Positions 8,008 through 17,717 are shown, counted from the first letter of the stretch. The stretch: DNA of 64,000 nt from DATAEE01 sp963725145 (GCA_963725145.1 CAVRXL010000012.1:558001-622000); one strand, 5' to 3'. The notes: a model not told the origin generated them from the letters alone. Program-made: numbers and translations.

Positions 8008-9635
8008 ACGAGCAGGCGTTTGAACGGCTCCGGCGGAATCTGCCGCTCCTCGCGGCGATTCTGCTGCTGCCGGCGATGATCCTGCTGTCGCGCGACTTCG
8101 GGGCGACCTGGGACGAGCGTGCGCTCCAGAAGTACGGCGAAGAAATCTGGGAGTACTACCGCGGCACACGCTCGTGGTCGGCGATCGACGTCAGCTTCGG
8201 CTACACGCGCATCTATGGCGCATTCATCGAAGTCGTGAATCTCGCCGTCCAGAATGTTCTCCGCGCCGACACCTCCAACATCTACGTCGTCCGCCACGCG
8301 GTCAACAGCGTCTTCGGCTGGGCCGGCGTCGTCTTTGCCTACCTGATCGGATCGCGTCTGTTCGGGTCGAGGGCGGGCTGGCTTGCGGCTGGACTCCTGC
8401 TCCTGATGCCGAGGTACGTGGCCGATTCGATGAACAACGCCAAGGACCTTCCGTTCGCGGTCCTGATGCTCGCGGCGTTCTACTACATCGTGACCCTGAA
8501 GCCGCGATACCCGTACCTGCCATGGAGACACGGGCTGAAGCTGGCGATTGCCATCGCGCTTGCGTTGAACGTCCGGTCCATGGGCCTCGTGCTGCTCGGA
8601 TACGCCGGGATCGGCGTGGTCGTGGCGATGGTGGCGGCACGAGAACGATCGCCCGCGAGGATCGGCGCGACGGCCGCCCGGTTCGCCGCCCTCTGTCTCC
8701 TGGCGCTTCTTGGCGGCTCGGTCTTCTGGCCGTGGGCGCAGGAGCAGCCGTTCGTGCGTCCATTCCAGGCGTTCTTCATGGCCTCGTCGTTCAGCTGGGG
8801 CAATCCGTCGCTCTACGCAGGGCGCGACGTTCCCGCGAGCGAGCTGCCGTGGCACTATCTGCCCACGTGGCTGGGAATCACGCTGCCGGTGGTCGTGCTG
8901 GCTGGCGTCGCGGTGTCGCTGGCTCGATTCCGGGACGCCGGCGTCGCGCGCGTGCAGCTCCTGGCGCTATTTGCCTTCGTGCTCGTGCCCGCGACGTTCG
9001 CGATCGTGCGGCACCTCACGCTCTACGACGGCATCCGGCACATGTTCTTCATCGTGCCGCCCATCGCGGTCGTCGCCGCGGCCGGCTGGGACTACTTCCT
9101 GCTTCACGCCCAGGGCAGAGCGCATCTCGTGGTCGTTGTTCTTCTCGCCGCCGGCCTGGCCGAGCCGCTCCTGTTCCAGGTTCGGAATCACCCCAATCAG
9201 GCCGTGTACTTCAGCCCGATCGTCGGCGGCCCTCGCGGCGCATTCGGCAGGTTCGACATGGATTACTGGGGCAACTGCGTGCAGGCGGCGGTTGACTGGA
9301 CCGCCGCGCAGGCGCAGACGGCGCGCACGCCCATCGGGGTTTCGGGAAATGCGTGGGAAGTCGTCGCGGTGGATGTCCTCCGGCACAAGTCGCTCTACTT
9401 CCGCCTTCCGTACCGCCCGGGACATCACTTCACGATCTGGCTGCTGAAGGGGAGGCGGCAGGACGTTCTGGACGCGAGCGCGCGCGGCGACATTCTGCAC
9501 CGCGTCACCACCGCGGATCGAACGCCGCTCTGCGTCGTCGTTCCAGGGCCGGAGTATCCGAGGCTGACGGCCGAGCATCGGGCCAGGCTGGAGCAGGGCG
9601 CTCAGTCTGCGGCCGGGCAGGGTAACGACCGATGA
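8004..9635 (+). CDS. Membrane GT-C glycosyltransferase (PMT/ArnT-like)
   Basis: 543 residues from GTG 8004. Many membrane helices (about a dozen hydrophobic stretches between 14 and 400) and an early extracytoplasmic loop with TWDERA, matching the catalytic acidic residue of the GT-C fold, identify a polyprenyl-phosphate-sugar dependent transferase such as the dolichyl-P-mannose protein mannosyltransferase group. A soluble tail follows from about 400. It overlaps smpB upstream and the methyltransferase downstream by four bases each, so the three genes are likely cotranscribed. Acceptor unknown; lipid or protein glycosylation on the outer face of the membrane is likely. Confidence 0.8.
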   Translation: MNEQAFERLRRNLPLLAAILLLPAMILLSRDFGATWDERALQKYGEEIWEYYRGTRSWSAIDVSFGYTRIYGAFIEVVNLAVQNVLRADTSNIYVVRHAVNSVFGWAGVVFAYLIGSRLFGSRAGWLAAGLLLLMPRYVADSMNNAKDLPFAVLMLAAFYYIVTLKPRYPYLPWRHGLKLAIAIALALNVRSMGLVLLGYAGIGVVVAMVAARERSPARIGATAARFAALCLLALLGGSVFWPWAQEQPFVRPFQAFFMASSFSWGNPSLYAGRDVPASELPWHYLPTWLGITLPVVVLAGVAVSLARFRDAGVARVQLLALFAFVLVPATFAIVRHLTLYDGIRHMFFIVPPIAVVAAAGWDYFLLHAQGRAHLVVVVLLAAGLAEPLLFQVRNHPNQAVYFSPIVGGPRGAFGRFDMDYWGNCVQAAVDWTAAQAQTARTPIGVSGNAWEVVAVDVLRHKSLYFRLPYRPGHHFTIWLLKGRRQDVLDASARGDILHRVTTADRTPLCVVVPGPEYPRLTAEHRARLEQGAQSAAGQGNDR

Positions 9636-10436
9636 CCGATCCGCTTCAGGCCCGCACGATCGACGACTTCGGCGAACAGTGGACGCGGTATCCAGGCAGC
9701 GAGGGATACTTCGGCTCCGCGGAGCTCTTCAACGACAACTTTCGGCCGCTTCTCACACTCAAGGACGTCCAAGGTCGGCGCGTCGCCGAGATCGGCGCAG
9801 GTGCAGGGGCGGTTCGTCAACGTGCTCGCGGCCGCCGGCGCGGCGCACGTCGTCGCGGTCGAGCCGTCGTCTGCGTTTGCGGTGCTGCGCGAGAATACCG
9901 CACGCTTCGGCGACCGCATCACGTACCTGAACGTGACGGGGGATGCGCTCCCGGCCTCCGGCGATCTCGATTACGTCTTCGCGATCGGCGTCCTCCATCA
10001 CATTCCCGATCCGGATCCCGTGGTGGCGGCGGCCTTTCGAGCGCTTCGATCAGGTGGGACGCTGGCCGTGTGGCTGTACGGCCGCGAGGGCAACACGCTC
10101 TATCTGGCCCTCGTTCGATCGATGTGGTGGCTCACGCGCCGGCTCTCCCACGGCGCGCTCGAGTGGTTCGTTCGGCTGTTGTACATCCCGTTCTGGTGTT
10201 ACATGACGGCTTGCCGGTGGATCCCGCTGCCGCTGGCGAAGTACATGCGACGTGTGATGCTTCCGCTGACGCCGCAGGCGCGCCGGGTCGTCATCTATGA
10301 TCAGCTCAACCCGGCCTACGCGAAGTACTATCGCCGGCACGAAGCGATCGAACTCCTGGGCAGGCAGGGATTCGCGGATGTCCGGATCCACCATCGGCAC
10401 GGGTACAGCTGGACCGTCGTGGGGATGAAACCGTGA
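9632..10436 (+). CDS. SAM-dependent methyltransferase, frame broken once
   Basis: About 267 residues once repaired. The first frame gives MTDPLQARTIDDFGEQWTRY and reaches VAEIGAG, the start of motif I; the rest, QGRFVNVLAAAGAAHVVAVEPS onward, lies in another frame. Removing one base near 9803 (GGTGCAGGGG) restores a normal motif I and a continuous class I methyltransferase with the later motif YVFAIGVLHHIPDPDP. The start overlaps the upstream stop (ATGA). Substrate unknown; its place among glycosyltransferases suggests a sugar or lipid-linked saccharide. As the only break in a well-preserved gene it may be a sequencing error. Confidence 0.75.
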
Positions 10437-10530
10437 AGTTGTGAGTTCTGAGTTCTGAGTTGTGAGTTCTGAGTCATGAGTTCTGAGTTGTGAGGAACAC
10501 TCACAACTCATAACTCAAAACTCAAAACTG
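10437..10530. repeat. Heptamer repeat array, both orientations
   Basis: About ten units of TGAGTTN are followed by several ACTCAAA/ACTCATA units, forming a long imperfect hairpin between the methyltransferase and the GT2 gene. No gene lies between the two arms. Confidence 0.75.
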
Positions 10531-10534
10531 TGGA

Positions 10535-11512
10535 GTGCGAGTGCCCTTGATCAGCATCGTCGCGCCGGTTTACAACGAGGCCGCGACGCTCACCGAGTTC
10601 CTGCAGCGCCTGACCGACGCCGCGGCGCGCCTTCAGGGTGGATACTCGTTCGAATTCGTCCTGGTGGACGATGGGAGCACGGACGACAGCCTGCGGATTG
10701 CCAGAGCCTCGATCGCGACCGAGCCGCGGCTGAGGGTCGTCGAGCTCCGGCGCAACTTCGGCCAGACGGCGGCACTGCAGGCCGGGCTCGCCGCGGCGCG
10801 CGGGGAGATCGTCATCTCGATGGACTCCGACCTGCAGCATTTTCCGGAGGATCTTCCGGTCTTCATCGAGAAGATCGAGGAAGGGCACGATCTCGTGTGC
10901 GGATGGCGGCACGAGCGACAGGAGGGGATTCTCCGCCGCTGGCCCTCCAGCTGGGCGAACACGCTCGTTCGAGCCGTGTCCGGTGTCCGGGTACACGACG
11001 TGGGAACGACCTATCGCGCGTACCGCGCCGATCTGGTACGCCAGCTGCAGCTGCTCGGAGAGCAACACCGCTTCGTGCCGGTGCTTGCCAGCTTCGTCGG
11101 CGCGAAGGTCACCGAAGTGCCGATCAGGAACGTCGAGCGGCCGTCGGGCCGGTCGAACTACGGATTGGGGCGCACGATCAACGTGTTCCTGGACATCCTT
11201 TATCTGTATTTCTCCCGGAAGTACTTCACGCGTCCGCTGAAGGCGTTCGGCAAGATCGGTCTGCTGCTCATCGGAACCGGCTGCGCGATCTCGGGATCGC
11301 TCGTGTTGTACTCGCTCGTCACCGGGACACCGACCGTACGGGAACGCGGCGGCTGGTTCCTGCTGTCGATGATTCTGATTCTGGGCGGACTGCAGACGGT
11401 TCTGACGGGCATCCTCGCCGAGATCCTCGTGCGCATCTACTACCAGAGCGGCCACGCGGAGCAGGGCTACGTCGTGCGGCGCGAGTGGAATCGTGAGTCG
11501 CCGGTGGTGTGA
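10535..11512 (+). CDS. GT2 glycosyltransferase with membrane tail (GtrB/DPM-like)
   Basis: 325 residues from GTG 10535 (a second GTG at 10541 is possible). GT-A fold: SIVAPVYNEAATL, VLVDDGSTDDS, and SMDSDLQHFPED, where the DxD aspartates bind metal-nucleotide. Two hydrophobic segments follow (about 240-265 and 275-300), the layout of enzymes that move a sugar onto polyprenyl phosphate, such as GtrB. It would make the donor used by GT-C enzymes like the one at 8004-9635 (inference). Heptamer repeats lie on both sides. Confidence 0.85.
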   Translation: MRVPLISIVAPVYNEAATLTEFLQRLTDAAARLQGGYSFEFVLVDDGSTDDSLRIARASIATEPRLRVVELRRNFGQTAALQAGLAAARGEIVISMDSDLQHFPEDLPVFIEKIEEGHDLVCGWRHERQEGILRRWPSSWANTLVRAVSGVRVHDVGTTYRAYRADLVRQLQLLGEQHRFVPVLASFVGAKVTEVPIRNVERPSGRSNYGLGRTINVFLDILYLYFSRKYFTRPLKAFGKIGLLLIGTGCAISGSLVLYSLVTGTPTVRERGGWFLLSMILILGGLQTVLTGILAEILVRIYYQSGHAEQGYVVRREWNRESPVV

Positions 11513-11513
11513 C

Positions 11514-11575
11514 GGTTGTGAGTTATGAGTTGTGAGTTGTGGGGGAGTTATGAGTTGTGAGTTGTGAGTGCGAAC
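11514..11575. repeat. Left heptamer repeat arm of four-helix element
   Basis: Units of TGAGTTG and TGAGTTA in one orientation only. The opposite orientation appears at 11824-11860, so the two arms bracket the four-helix-bundle ORF as an inverted repeat. Confidence 0.7.
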
Positions 11576-11580
11576 CATCC

Positions 11581-11841
11581 ATGCAGGACTATCACAAGCT
11601 GGAGATTTGGCAACGAGCGATGACGTTCGTCGTCCAGCTATACGAGTTCTGCGCCCTGCTCCCTGATGCAGAGCGATACAATCTCGCAGCTCAGCTGCGG
11701 AAGGCGGCGACTTCTGTCCCGTTGAGCATCCCTAATCGACGAGGGAGACCAGATCTCACGAATGACGCGCAGCCTGATGCAACAGCTCGACCTGACGCGG
11801 GAAGAAGTAAGCAGGGACTGGTCATAACTCAAAACTCATAA
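11581..11841 (+). pseudogene. Four-helix-bundle protein (23S IVS type), truncated
   Basis: From ATG 11581. The start (MQDYHKLEIWQRAMTFVVQLYEF, then RYNLAAQLRKAATSVPLSI) is the typical opening of the roughly 120-residue four-helix-bundle family named after proteins of 23S rRNA intervening sequences. The expected NIAEG continuation is lost: after VPLSI the frame reads PNRRGRPDL and soon stops, while helix-like sequence (SLMQQLDLTREEVS) lies in another frame. It is decayed. The gene is bracketed by inverted heptamer repeats, which suggests a small mobile element. Confidence 0.6.
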
Positions 11842-11860
11842 CTCAAAACTCAAAACTCCT
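11824..11860. repeat. Right heptamer repeat arm of four-helix element
   Basis: Units of ACTCAAA and ACTCATA, complementary to the left arm at 11514-11575. It lies directly before the asparagine synthase start. Confidence 0.7.
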
Positions 11861-11867
11861 GAAAGTC

Positions 11868-13830
11868 ATGTGCGGAATCCTCGGTCACATTTCGTTCGGC
11901 GATGCGCGCGTGGATCGCGAGCGCTGGCGGCGGCTCGTCAATCTGCTGGCGCATCGTGGTCCGGACGACAGCGCGTTCTGGGCCGACGGCCGTTTCTGTT
12001 TCGGCCACCGCAGGCTGTCCATCATCGACCTGTCGCCCCAGGGCCGGCAGCCGATGGCCACCGCCGACGGCGAGCTCGTCATCGTCTTCAACGGCGAGAT
12101 CTACAACTACATCGAGCTTCGAGAGGAGCTCGCCGGCCGAGGTCACGCCTTTCACACGCAGTCCGATACCGAAGTGCTGTTGAACGGCTACCGCGAGTGG
12201 GGGACCGCGTTACCCGAGAAGCTCGTGCGGGATGTTCGCCTTCGCCATCGCCAACCGCCGCACCCAGGAGCTGTTCGTGGCTCGGGATCCATTTGGCGAG
12301 AAGCCGCTCCTGTACTTCGAGCACGCGCACGGCGTCGCGTTCGCTTCCGAGTTGAAAGTCATCGCGGCGCTGCCGGAGCTCGAGCGCGCGCCGAACGAGA
12401 ACGCGCTGGCGGGCTACTTGTGCCTCAACTACGTTCCGGGCGATGAGACGATGCTGCGAGGGGTGTGCCGGGTGCGACCCGGCACGTGGCGGCTCTGGTC
12501 GGCCGTCGGTCAGAGTCGCAGCGGCACGCACTGGCAGCCGCCGGATCCGAGCGCGCCGGACTCGCGACTAACCGAGCCCGAAGCGATCGAGCAACTGGAG
12601 TCGCTCCTGGACAGGGCCGCCCGGTTCGCGCTTCGGAGCGACGTGCCGGTCGGCTTGTTTCTGTCCGGCGGCATCGATTCCTCGCTCATCGCGCTCAGCG
12701 CCGCGCGCTCGGGGAACCTGTCGACGGCGTACTGCCTGACGTTCTCCGAGGCCGGCTACAGCGAGTGGCCGGGGGCCGAACGGACGGCGCGCCAGCTCGG
12801 GGTTCCACTTGTGGAGGTCAGGCTGGGCCCCGAAGCGCTGGATGATTTCTTCCCCATCGTCGCGCATGCCGACGACCCGCTGGCCGATTCATCCGCGCTC
12901 GCGGTCTGGACGATTTCCCGCGCGGCGGCCGGCACGACGAAGGTCGTGTTGAGCGGCGACGGTGGTGACGAGCTGTTCGGCGGCTACCTCACATACCAGG
13001 CGACGCTGTGGCACGAGGCGACGACGTCGCGGCTGCCTATGGCAGCGCGGAGGCTCCTGGCGCGCGGCGCCCGCGGGATTCGGACCAGCGAGCGCAAGGT
13101 CTCAGGCAGCTACAAGCTGATGCGGTTTCTCCGCGCCTCCGATCTCCCGCCGGCCGCCGCGCACTTCACGTGGAATGGCACCTGGCTGCCGAATGACGCG
13201 GCGCGGCTGTTGACCGCGCCCGCCGGCCGCGCCGTCGCGCGCGAAGTTCTCGCGAGCCTGGCCCGTGCACACGGCCTGCCCGCGCGGCCCACGCTCCGTC
13301 AATTGCAGACCGCGGATGTGCGCGAGTATCTTCCAAACGACATCCTCGCCAAGTCCGATCGGATGAGCATGGCCCACGGGCTCGAGGTCCGCTCGCCGTT
13401 TCTGGAGCCTCGGCTCGCCGCGTTTGCGCTGAGCCTCCCCGCCGGGCTCAAAGCCACGCGCACCGGAGCCACGAAGCGGATCTTGCGAGAGCTGGCCAGG
13501 CGGACCTACGGTGTCGAGGTCGCCGGCGCGCGCAAGCAGGGCTTCAGCATTCCCGTGCACGCGTGGCTGCGCGGACCGGGCCGCGCCCTGGTGGATGACC
13601 TGTTGTCCGAGCGGAGCCTCGCCGCGCTCCCGATGCTCGACTCGGTGGCCGTGCGCGCCGCGGTTGCCGATCACATGTCCGGACGCCACTCGTACGGATT
13701 CGAGCTCTGGGGCCTCGCGGTCCTCGTCGCATGGCATCGGCGGTATCTCCAGGCGTCAGTGACGGTGCCGGATACCGAACCGCCGCCAGTCATCGAAGTC
13801 AAGGCGCTCGCGGCGCAGGGCACTTCGTGA
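11868..13830 (+). CDS. asnB: Glutamine-hydrolysing asparagine synthase, frame broken once
   Basis: About 653 residues once repaired. MCGILGHISFG supplies the N-terminal nucleophile Cys2 of the glutaminase domain; RGPDDSAFW and NGEIYNYIELR follow. The synthetase domain has the PP-loop LSGGIDSSLIALS and, later, SGDGGDELFGGY and SDRMSMAHGLEVRSPFL. Near 12225 the frame shifts by one extra base: EKL is followed in the next frame by CGMFAFAIANRR. Such amidotransferases are common in exopolysaccharide clusters, where they may amidate sugar acids instead of aspartate. The neighbouring glycosyltransferases support that role (inference). Confidence 0.85.
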
Positions 13831-14552
13831 TCCGCCAGGGACGAGACGTGGCTCGAGACGACAGTCGAACGAAGCAGCTCGCGCACGATCGGCTCACGGA
13901 GCGGTTCGACGAGCTGATGGACGACTACGACCTTGGCCGCAGAACCGACATGCTGGTTGGGCGGTTCCTTGGGGGCATCGATCTCCGCGATCGCCTGGTG
14001 CTGGACGCCGGCTGCGGTGTCGGAGGCCTGACGCGCGCGCTCGTCGCGACGGGCGCGCGGGTCGTCGCGGTCGATATCGGCCCGCAGCTCGCCGCCACGA
14101 CCAGGCGGCGACATGCCTGCCGCGCCGCGGTCGGATCGTTGACGGCGCTCTGCTTCCCCTCCAATACCTTCGACGTGGTCGCATCGAGCGAAGCGATCGA
14201 GCACACGCCCGACCCGAAGGCCTCCGTCCTCGAGCTCTATCGAGTCCTGAAGCAGGACGGCCACCTCGTGCTCTCGACTCCGAATCGTCTGTGGCAAGGG
14301 CCGGTCCGAGCGGCGTCGGCGCTCGGCCTTCGTCCGTACGACGGCTTCGAGAATTTTCTGTGGCCCTCGGAGCTTCGCAGGGCGCTGGAGCAAGCCGGAG
14401 GAGTGGTGAGGGAGCACCGCGGGATTCACCTCTGGCCGTTCCAGATTCGCCCGCTTCGTCCCGCTTCGCGATGGGTCGACGGTTTCGGCGCGGCGCTCCT
14501 GCCGCTGATGGTCAACCAGTGCATCTGGTGCACGAAGCCCGGTCCCGGATAA
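13827..14552 (+). CDS. SAM-dependent methyltransferase (type 11)
   Basis: 241 residues from GTG 13827, which overlaps the asparagine synthase stop (GTGA); a longer upstream frame exists but lies inside that gene. Motif I LVLDAGCGVGGLTRAL (about 52-67), acidic strand end VVAVDIG, and the post-motif EAIEHTPDPKASVLEL are typical of Methyltransf_11. The C-terminal part contains LSTPNRLWQGP, frequent in quinone or sugar O-methyltransferases. Its position at the end of a polysaccharide gene run suggests a sugar-modifying role; the substrate cannot be read from sequence. Confidence 0.8.
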   Translation: MIRQGRDVARDDSRTKQLAHDRLTERFDELMDDYDLGRRTDMLVGRFLGGIDLRDRLVLDAGCGVGGLTRALVATGARVVAVDIGPQLAATTRRRHACRAAVGSLTALCFPSNTFDVVASSEAIEHTPDPKASVLELYRVLKQDGHLVLSTPNRLWQGPVRAASALGLRPYDGFENFLWPSELRRALEQAGGVVREHRGIHLWPFQIRPLRPASRWVDGFGAALLPLMVNQCIWCTKPGPG

Positions 14553-14582
14553 CCTCAGCCGCTTGCGTGTTCTGGCCGTAAG

Positions 14583-14591
14583 TGGTATGAT
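14583..14591 (+). promoter_or_regulatory. Extended -10 candidate (TGGTATGAT)
   Basis: TGn followed by TATGAT just after the methyltransferase stop; it could drive the secreted protein gene at 14722. No convincing -35. Confidence 0.35.
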
Positions 14592-14636
14592 TTCAGCCAG
14601 TTACCGCGAAGCTCCCCAACAAACAGTTCCCGGTTC

Positions 14637-14694
14637 GAGGGCGGGGCTTCGCCCTCTCGGTTGCGCCTGCCTCGCCGAAGCCTAGGCGGAGGCG
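14637..14694. repeat. Intergenic palindromes
   Basis: GAGGGCG/CGCCCTC (14637-14656) and a second imperfect hairpin (14664-14694) built around GCCGAAGCCTAGGC lie in the leader of the next gene. Confidence 0.6.
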
Positions 14695-14721
14695 GGTCCA
14701 GGCCCACGTTGGGAGGCATCC

Positions 14722-15171
14722 ATGGTCCGACGCATCGCCATCGTCCTGATACTCTCGCTGGCAGCCGTTCCTGCGCTCGCCTTTGCGCAGACGAGTCTCC
14801 TGCCGACGCTCGAACGCATTCGTCCCCAGTACCCATCACCGTGGGCTTCCCTCGCGCAGGTGGGCGAGTACCTGAACCGTGTCGCGTACGAGCATCGCGC
14901 GGAGGGCTGGGGGCTCCTCAGGAAGACCGGAGGAACGAGGTGCCCCGCACCTCACGGTGGCGGCATCGAGATCTCCTGCGACATCCTCATTCATCAGCCG
15001 TCGCAGCTGCACTTCGACGTCCTGATCGACGGAAGTGTCACAGGCATTCCAGCCTGGCGCGAGGTCGGCCCGTGCGATCCGATATTCACGTTCGGCGGGT
15101 GTGAGATGAGCCGGTTTCTGCTCCCCGTCGTGCTGCTCAGCACGCCAACTCAGCTGCGAGTCGTGAAATAA
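14722..15171 (+). CDS. Secreted hypothetical protein with PTQLRVVK tail
   Basis: 149 residues. A clear signal peptide (MVRRIAIVLILSLAAVPALA, cleavage near FAQ) leads a small domain of unknown fold with four cysteines (CPAPH, SCDILI, GPCDPI, GGCEMS), which may form disulfides outside the cell. The last residues, STPTQLRVVK, match the tails of the sugar dehydrogenase at 15176 (SPTNLRVIP) and the secreted protein at 62037 (TPANLRIVR). No family recognised. It converges with the dehydrogenase gene with only four bases between stops. Confidence 0.6.
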   Translation: MVRRIAIVLILSLAAVPALAFAQTSLLPTLERIRPQYPSPWASLAQVGEYLNRVAYEHRAEGWGLLRKTGGTRCPAPHGGGIEISCDILIHQPSQLHFDVLIDGSVTGIPAWREVGPCDPIFTFGGCEMSRFLLPVVLLSTPTQLRVVK

Positions 15172-15190
15172 CGCGTCAGGGGATGACGCG
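15172..15190. terminator. Hairpin between convergent genes
   Basis: Perfect seven-base arms CGCGTCA/TGACGCG around GGGGA, touching both stop codons. It lacks a T-run, so it is a candidate bidirectional terminator only. Confidence 0.4.
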
Positions 15191-16480
15191 AAGGTTGGTC
15201 GGCGACGTGAGCGCATGAACCGCGACGACCGTCCCGGCCGAGTAGTTGAGGATGTATAGCTCTCCCGCCGCATCCTCACCGAAGCCGCTGATGTTGCCGA
15301 GCACGCTCGACCCGCCCAGTTCCGCGGTATGTTCGAACAGGTCCTGGGCGGTGCCATCCGGGATTACGAACGACCACACGCGGCCGGAGATGAAGTCGGC
15401 GAAGAAGTAGCGTCCGCGTCTCGATGGCTTGCGCGAGCCTCTGTAGACGTAGCCGCCGGTCACTGAGGCTCCGGACGAGCGGCCATAGTCGTGGATCGGA
15501 TCCGTGAGCGGCTGGAACGCGACAAACCGTCCGGGGTCGAATGGTATCGTCCCCTCCCGGTTTGGCCAGCCGTAGTTACGCCCTCCCTGGCCGACCTGCT
15601 CGAAATTGATCTCCTCCCTCGCGCCTTGTCCGACATCCGCGACGAGTAGCGCGCCCGTGCCGCCGAGGCCGGGGTTGTCGAACGAAAACTTCCAGGGATT
15701 GCGGAGACCGAATGCCCAGATTTCTGGCAGCGCCGCCACCGGGACGCCGTCACGAAATGGATTGCTCAGGGGGACCGTCATGCCTGACGCATTTGCGTCC
15801 GGAACGTTGACGTCGATGCGAAGGATTTTTCCACGGAGACTCTGCGCGTTCTGCGCGGCGTTCTCGAGATCTCCGCTTCCGCCGCTATCGCCGACTGCGA
15901 CGTACAAGTAGCCGTCGGAACCAAACCCCAGGCAGCCGCCGTTGTGGTTTGTCGGTCGCGGGTCCCGCATGAGGATGAATCGAGCGCCCGTCGACCACTG
16001 GATGTCGAGCCTCGAGCTCGGGTCTGCGACGTCGGGATTCCCCGTCGATCGGCGGAACCGGGAGACAACAGAGCTCCCGCCGGGATGCGGAGACACTCCC
16101 GCTGCGTTGTAGTAGACGTAGAATCGCCCGCTCGACGCGAAGTCCGGTGACATCGCCAGCCCCAGGAGACCACGCTCGCCCAGGGGTTCGGTCAGGTTCA
16201 GGGCGTTCGGGCCCGAGGAGGAGAGATTGAGGAACGGTGTCGGCTGCCGTACTCCGCCGCGAATCACCCAGATGACACCGTTCTGTTGCGCCACGTACCA
16301 GATTGCCAGGTCGTTCGGGTGCCCGGCGAACGCCACGGGGTTTTGAAGTCCGCTCACAACCACTCCTGGCTGCGCGACGGCGTCGGCTCCGGTCGACATC
16401 GTGACCAGTGCGCAGATCGCGGCCCCTCGCACCGCCGATCGAGTGATCTTCAGTGACGTGATCTTCAGTGACTTGATCAT
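15176..16480 (-). CDS. PQQ-type sugar dehydrogenase (GSDH family), exported
   Basis: 434 residues from ATG 16480; a TTG at 16501 would add seven. The signal peptide follows a repeated KSLKITSLKIT stretch caused by a 15-base tandem repeat. The mature part is a six-bladed propeller of the glucose/sorbosone dehydrogenase family: GERGLLGLAMSPDF, the NHNGGCLGFGSDGYLYVAVGDSG block with the conserved His, LRGKILRIDV, and LPEIWAFGLRNPWKFSFD. Such enzymes oxidise aldose sugars in the periplasm using PQQ. Whether PQQ is made by this organism cannot be seen here. The protein ends SPTNLRVIP, a tail shared with two other secreted proteins in the window. Confidence 0.85.
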   Translation of the reverse strand: MIKSLKITSLKITRSAVRGAAICALVTMSTGADAVAQPGVVVSGLQNPVAFAGHPNDLAIWYVAQQNGVIWVIRGGVRQPTPFLNLSSSGPNALNLTEPLGERGLLGLAMSPDFASSGRFYVYYNAAGVSPHPGGSSVVSRFRRSTGNPDVADPSSRLDIQWSTGARFILMRDPRPTNHNGGCLGFGSDGYLYVAVGDSGGSGDLENAAQNAQSLRGKILRIDVNVPDANASGMTVPLSNPFRDGVPVAALPEIWAFGLRNPWKFSFDNPGLGGTGALLVADVGQGAREEINFEQVGQGGRNYGWPNREGTIPFDPGRFVAFQPLTDPIHDYGRSSGASVTGGYVYRGSRKPSRRGRYFFADFISGRVWSFVIPDGTAQDLFEHTAELGGSSVLGNISGFGEDAAGELYILNYSAGTVVAVHALTSPTNLRVIP

Positions 16481-16538
16481 GGTTTGATTGAATCGGAGCA
16501 AAGGCCATGCCGCGCCAGCGTGGCTGATTCTGTAAGGG

Positions 16539-17717
16539 TCAGAAGAGCGGATAGAGCTTTACCCAAAGGGTGAAACAGAGCACGTAGAACATCCCGAGGG
16601 CTGCCGGGAGCCAGCGATGGATGGTTTCGCCGCGGAGGCCCGCGAGCCAGAGCGGAAGGGGAAACAGCACGGCGGCGTACCGTCCGAGTCCCTCGACCGA
16701 GCCGGAAGACAACGGCACGGTCAGGTTGATCAGAATCAACACGGCGTAAGCGACTCCCGAATTTCGAAAGCGGCCGATGATGCCTGGGATTGCCGCGAAG
16801 AGGACCAGGGCGGCAGCGACGTTCAGCGTGTCACAGATCGCCTGCGGGCTGCCGGCCAGGTAGCCGTACGGATTGACAATTGCCTGACTGAGAACCGTCC
16901 AGAGCGGCATCCAGGGCATGCGCGATCCGGGATTCCAGTCCCATCGAACGATGCTGTTGCGCCATTCGAACGGTGACCCGCTCACCTGATACACGAACAG
17001 GGAGTACGCCGCGTAGCCGGTCGCGGCGAGCGCGACGGCGCCGAGACCCTTCAAGAGCGCCGGCCGGTCCCCTCTGTGCGGCCAGAGCAGCACGAGCAGC
17101 GCCGGCAGCATGAAAATCCCGTTCGCGCGGGTCGCCGTCGTCAACGCGCCTGCGAGACCGGCGAGCAGCCAGCGCGACCGCCGCATCGCGTAAAAGGTGG
17201 CGACGCTGCCAAGCAGAAAGAGACTCTCCGAGTAGACGACGCCCAGGAAGAACCCGAACGGAAAGACCGCGGCGTAGACCGGGCTTCGCATCGCGGCGGT
17301 GTCGTCACCGAGCTCGAGCCGCGCGAGGCGATAGAGGATGAGCATCGCCAGGACGAATGCGGTCCAGGACACGAGAATTCCCGCGATGAAATAGTCCGAC
17401 TGCTGGTTGGCGCCGAACAGGTGCGCGACGTACCGCATCGACAACGGGTACGTGGGGAAGAAGGCGAGATTGCTCCGGCCACCTTCGACGAACGCGTAGC
17501 CGTTTGTCGCGATGCCGTAAAACCAACCGGAGTCCCAGCGGGCGAACGCGTCCCAGAAGTGATTCGTGCGGCTGAACACGGTGAACTGCTCGCGCTGCGC
17601 CAGCGGGAAGATGGCGTTGACGAGAAAGCCGACGATCGCCGAGAACGCGCGGAAGGCCAGCGCCGCGGCAGCGACGCGAATCAGGACGAGGCTGACGCCT
17701 CGTGCCACAGGTGGCAT
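16539..17717 (-). CDS. PIG-V-like mannosyltransferase
   Basis: 392 residues, about ten membrane helices. The first loop has FARWDSGWFYGIATNGY followed by LAFFPTYPLSMRY, which are the signature blocks of the PIG-V/GT76 group; the aspartate in WDSGW is the likely catalytic acid of this GT-C fold. Members use polyprenyl-phosphate mannose on the outer membrane face. In bacteria they decorate lipids or polysaccharides. It is divergent from the aminotransferase operon at 17801, and its upstream region is only 83 bases long, so the two promoters probably overlap. Confidence 0.8.
   Translation of the reverse strand: MPPVARGVSLVLIRVAAAALAFRAFSAIVGFLVNAIFPLAQREQFTVFSRTNHFWDAFARWDSGWFYGIATNGYAFVEGGRSNLAFFPTYPLSMRYVAHLFGANQQSDYFIAGILVSWTAFVLAMLILYRLARLELGDDTAAMRSPVYAAVFPFGFFLGVVYSESLFLLGSVATFYAMRRSRWLLAGLAGALTTATRANGIFMLPALLVLLWPHRGDRPALLKGLGAVALAATGYAAYSLFVYQVSGSPFEWRNSIVRWDWNPGSRMPWMPLWTVLSQAIVNPYGYLAGSPQAICDTLNVAAALVLFAAIPGIIGRFRNSGVAYAVLILINLTVPLSSGSVEGLGRYAAVLFPLPLWLAGLRGETIHRWLPAALGMFYVLCFTLWVKLYPLF

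Noticed and set aside
5526..11860. CRISPR or centromere-type array in the heptamer repeats
   Set aside because: Units are seven bases, without spacers, and alternate in orientation to form hairpins.
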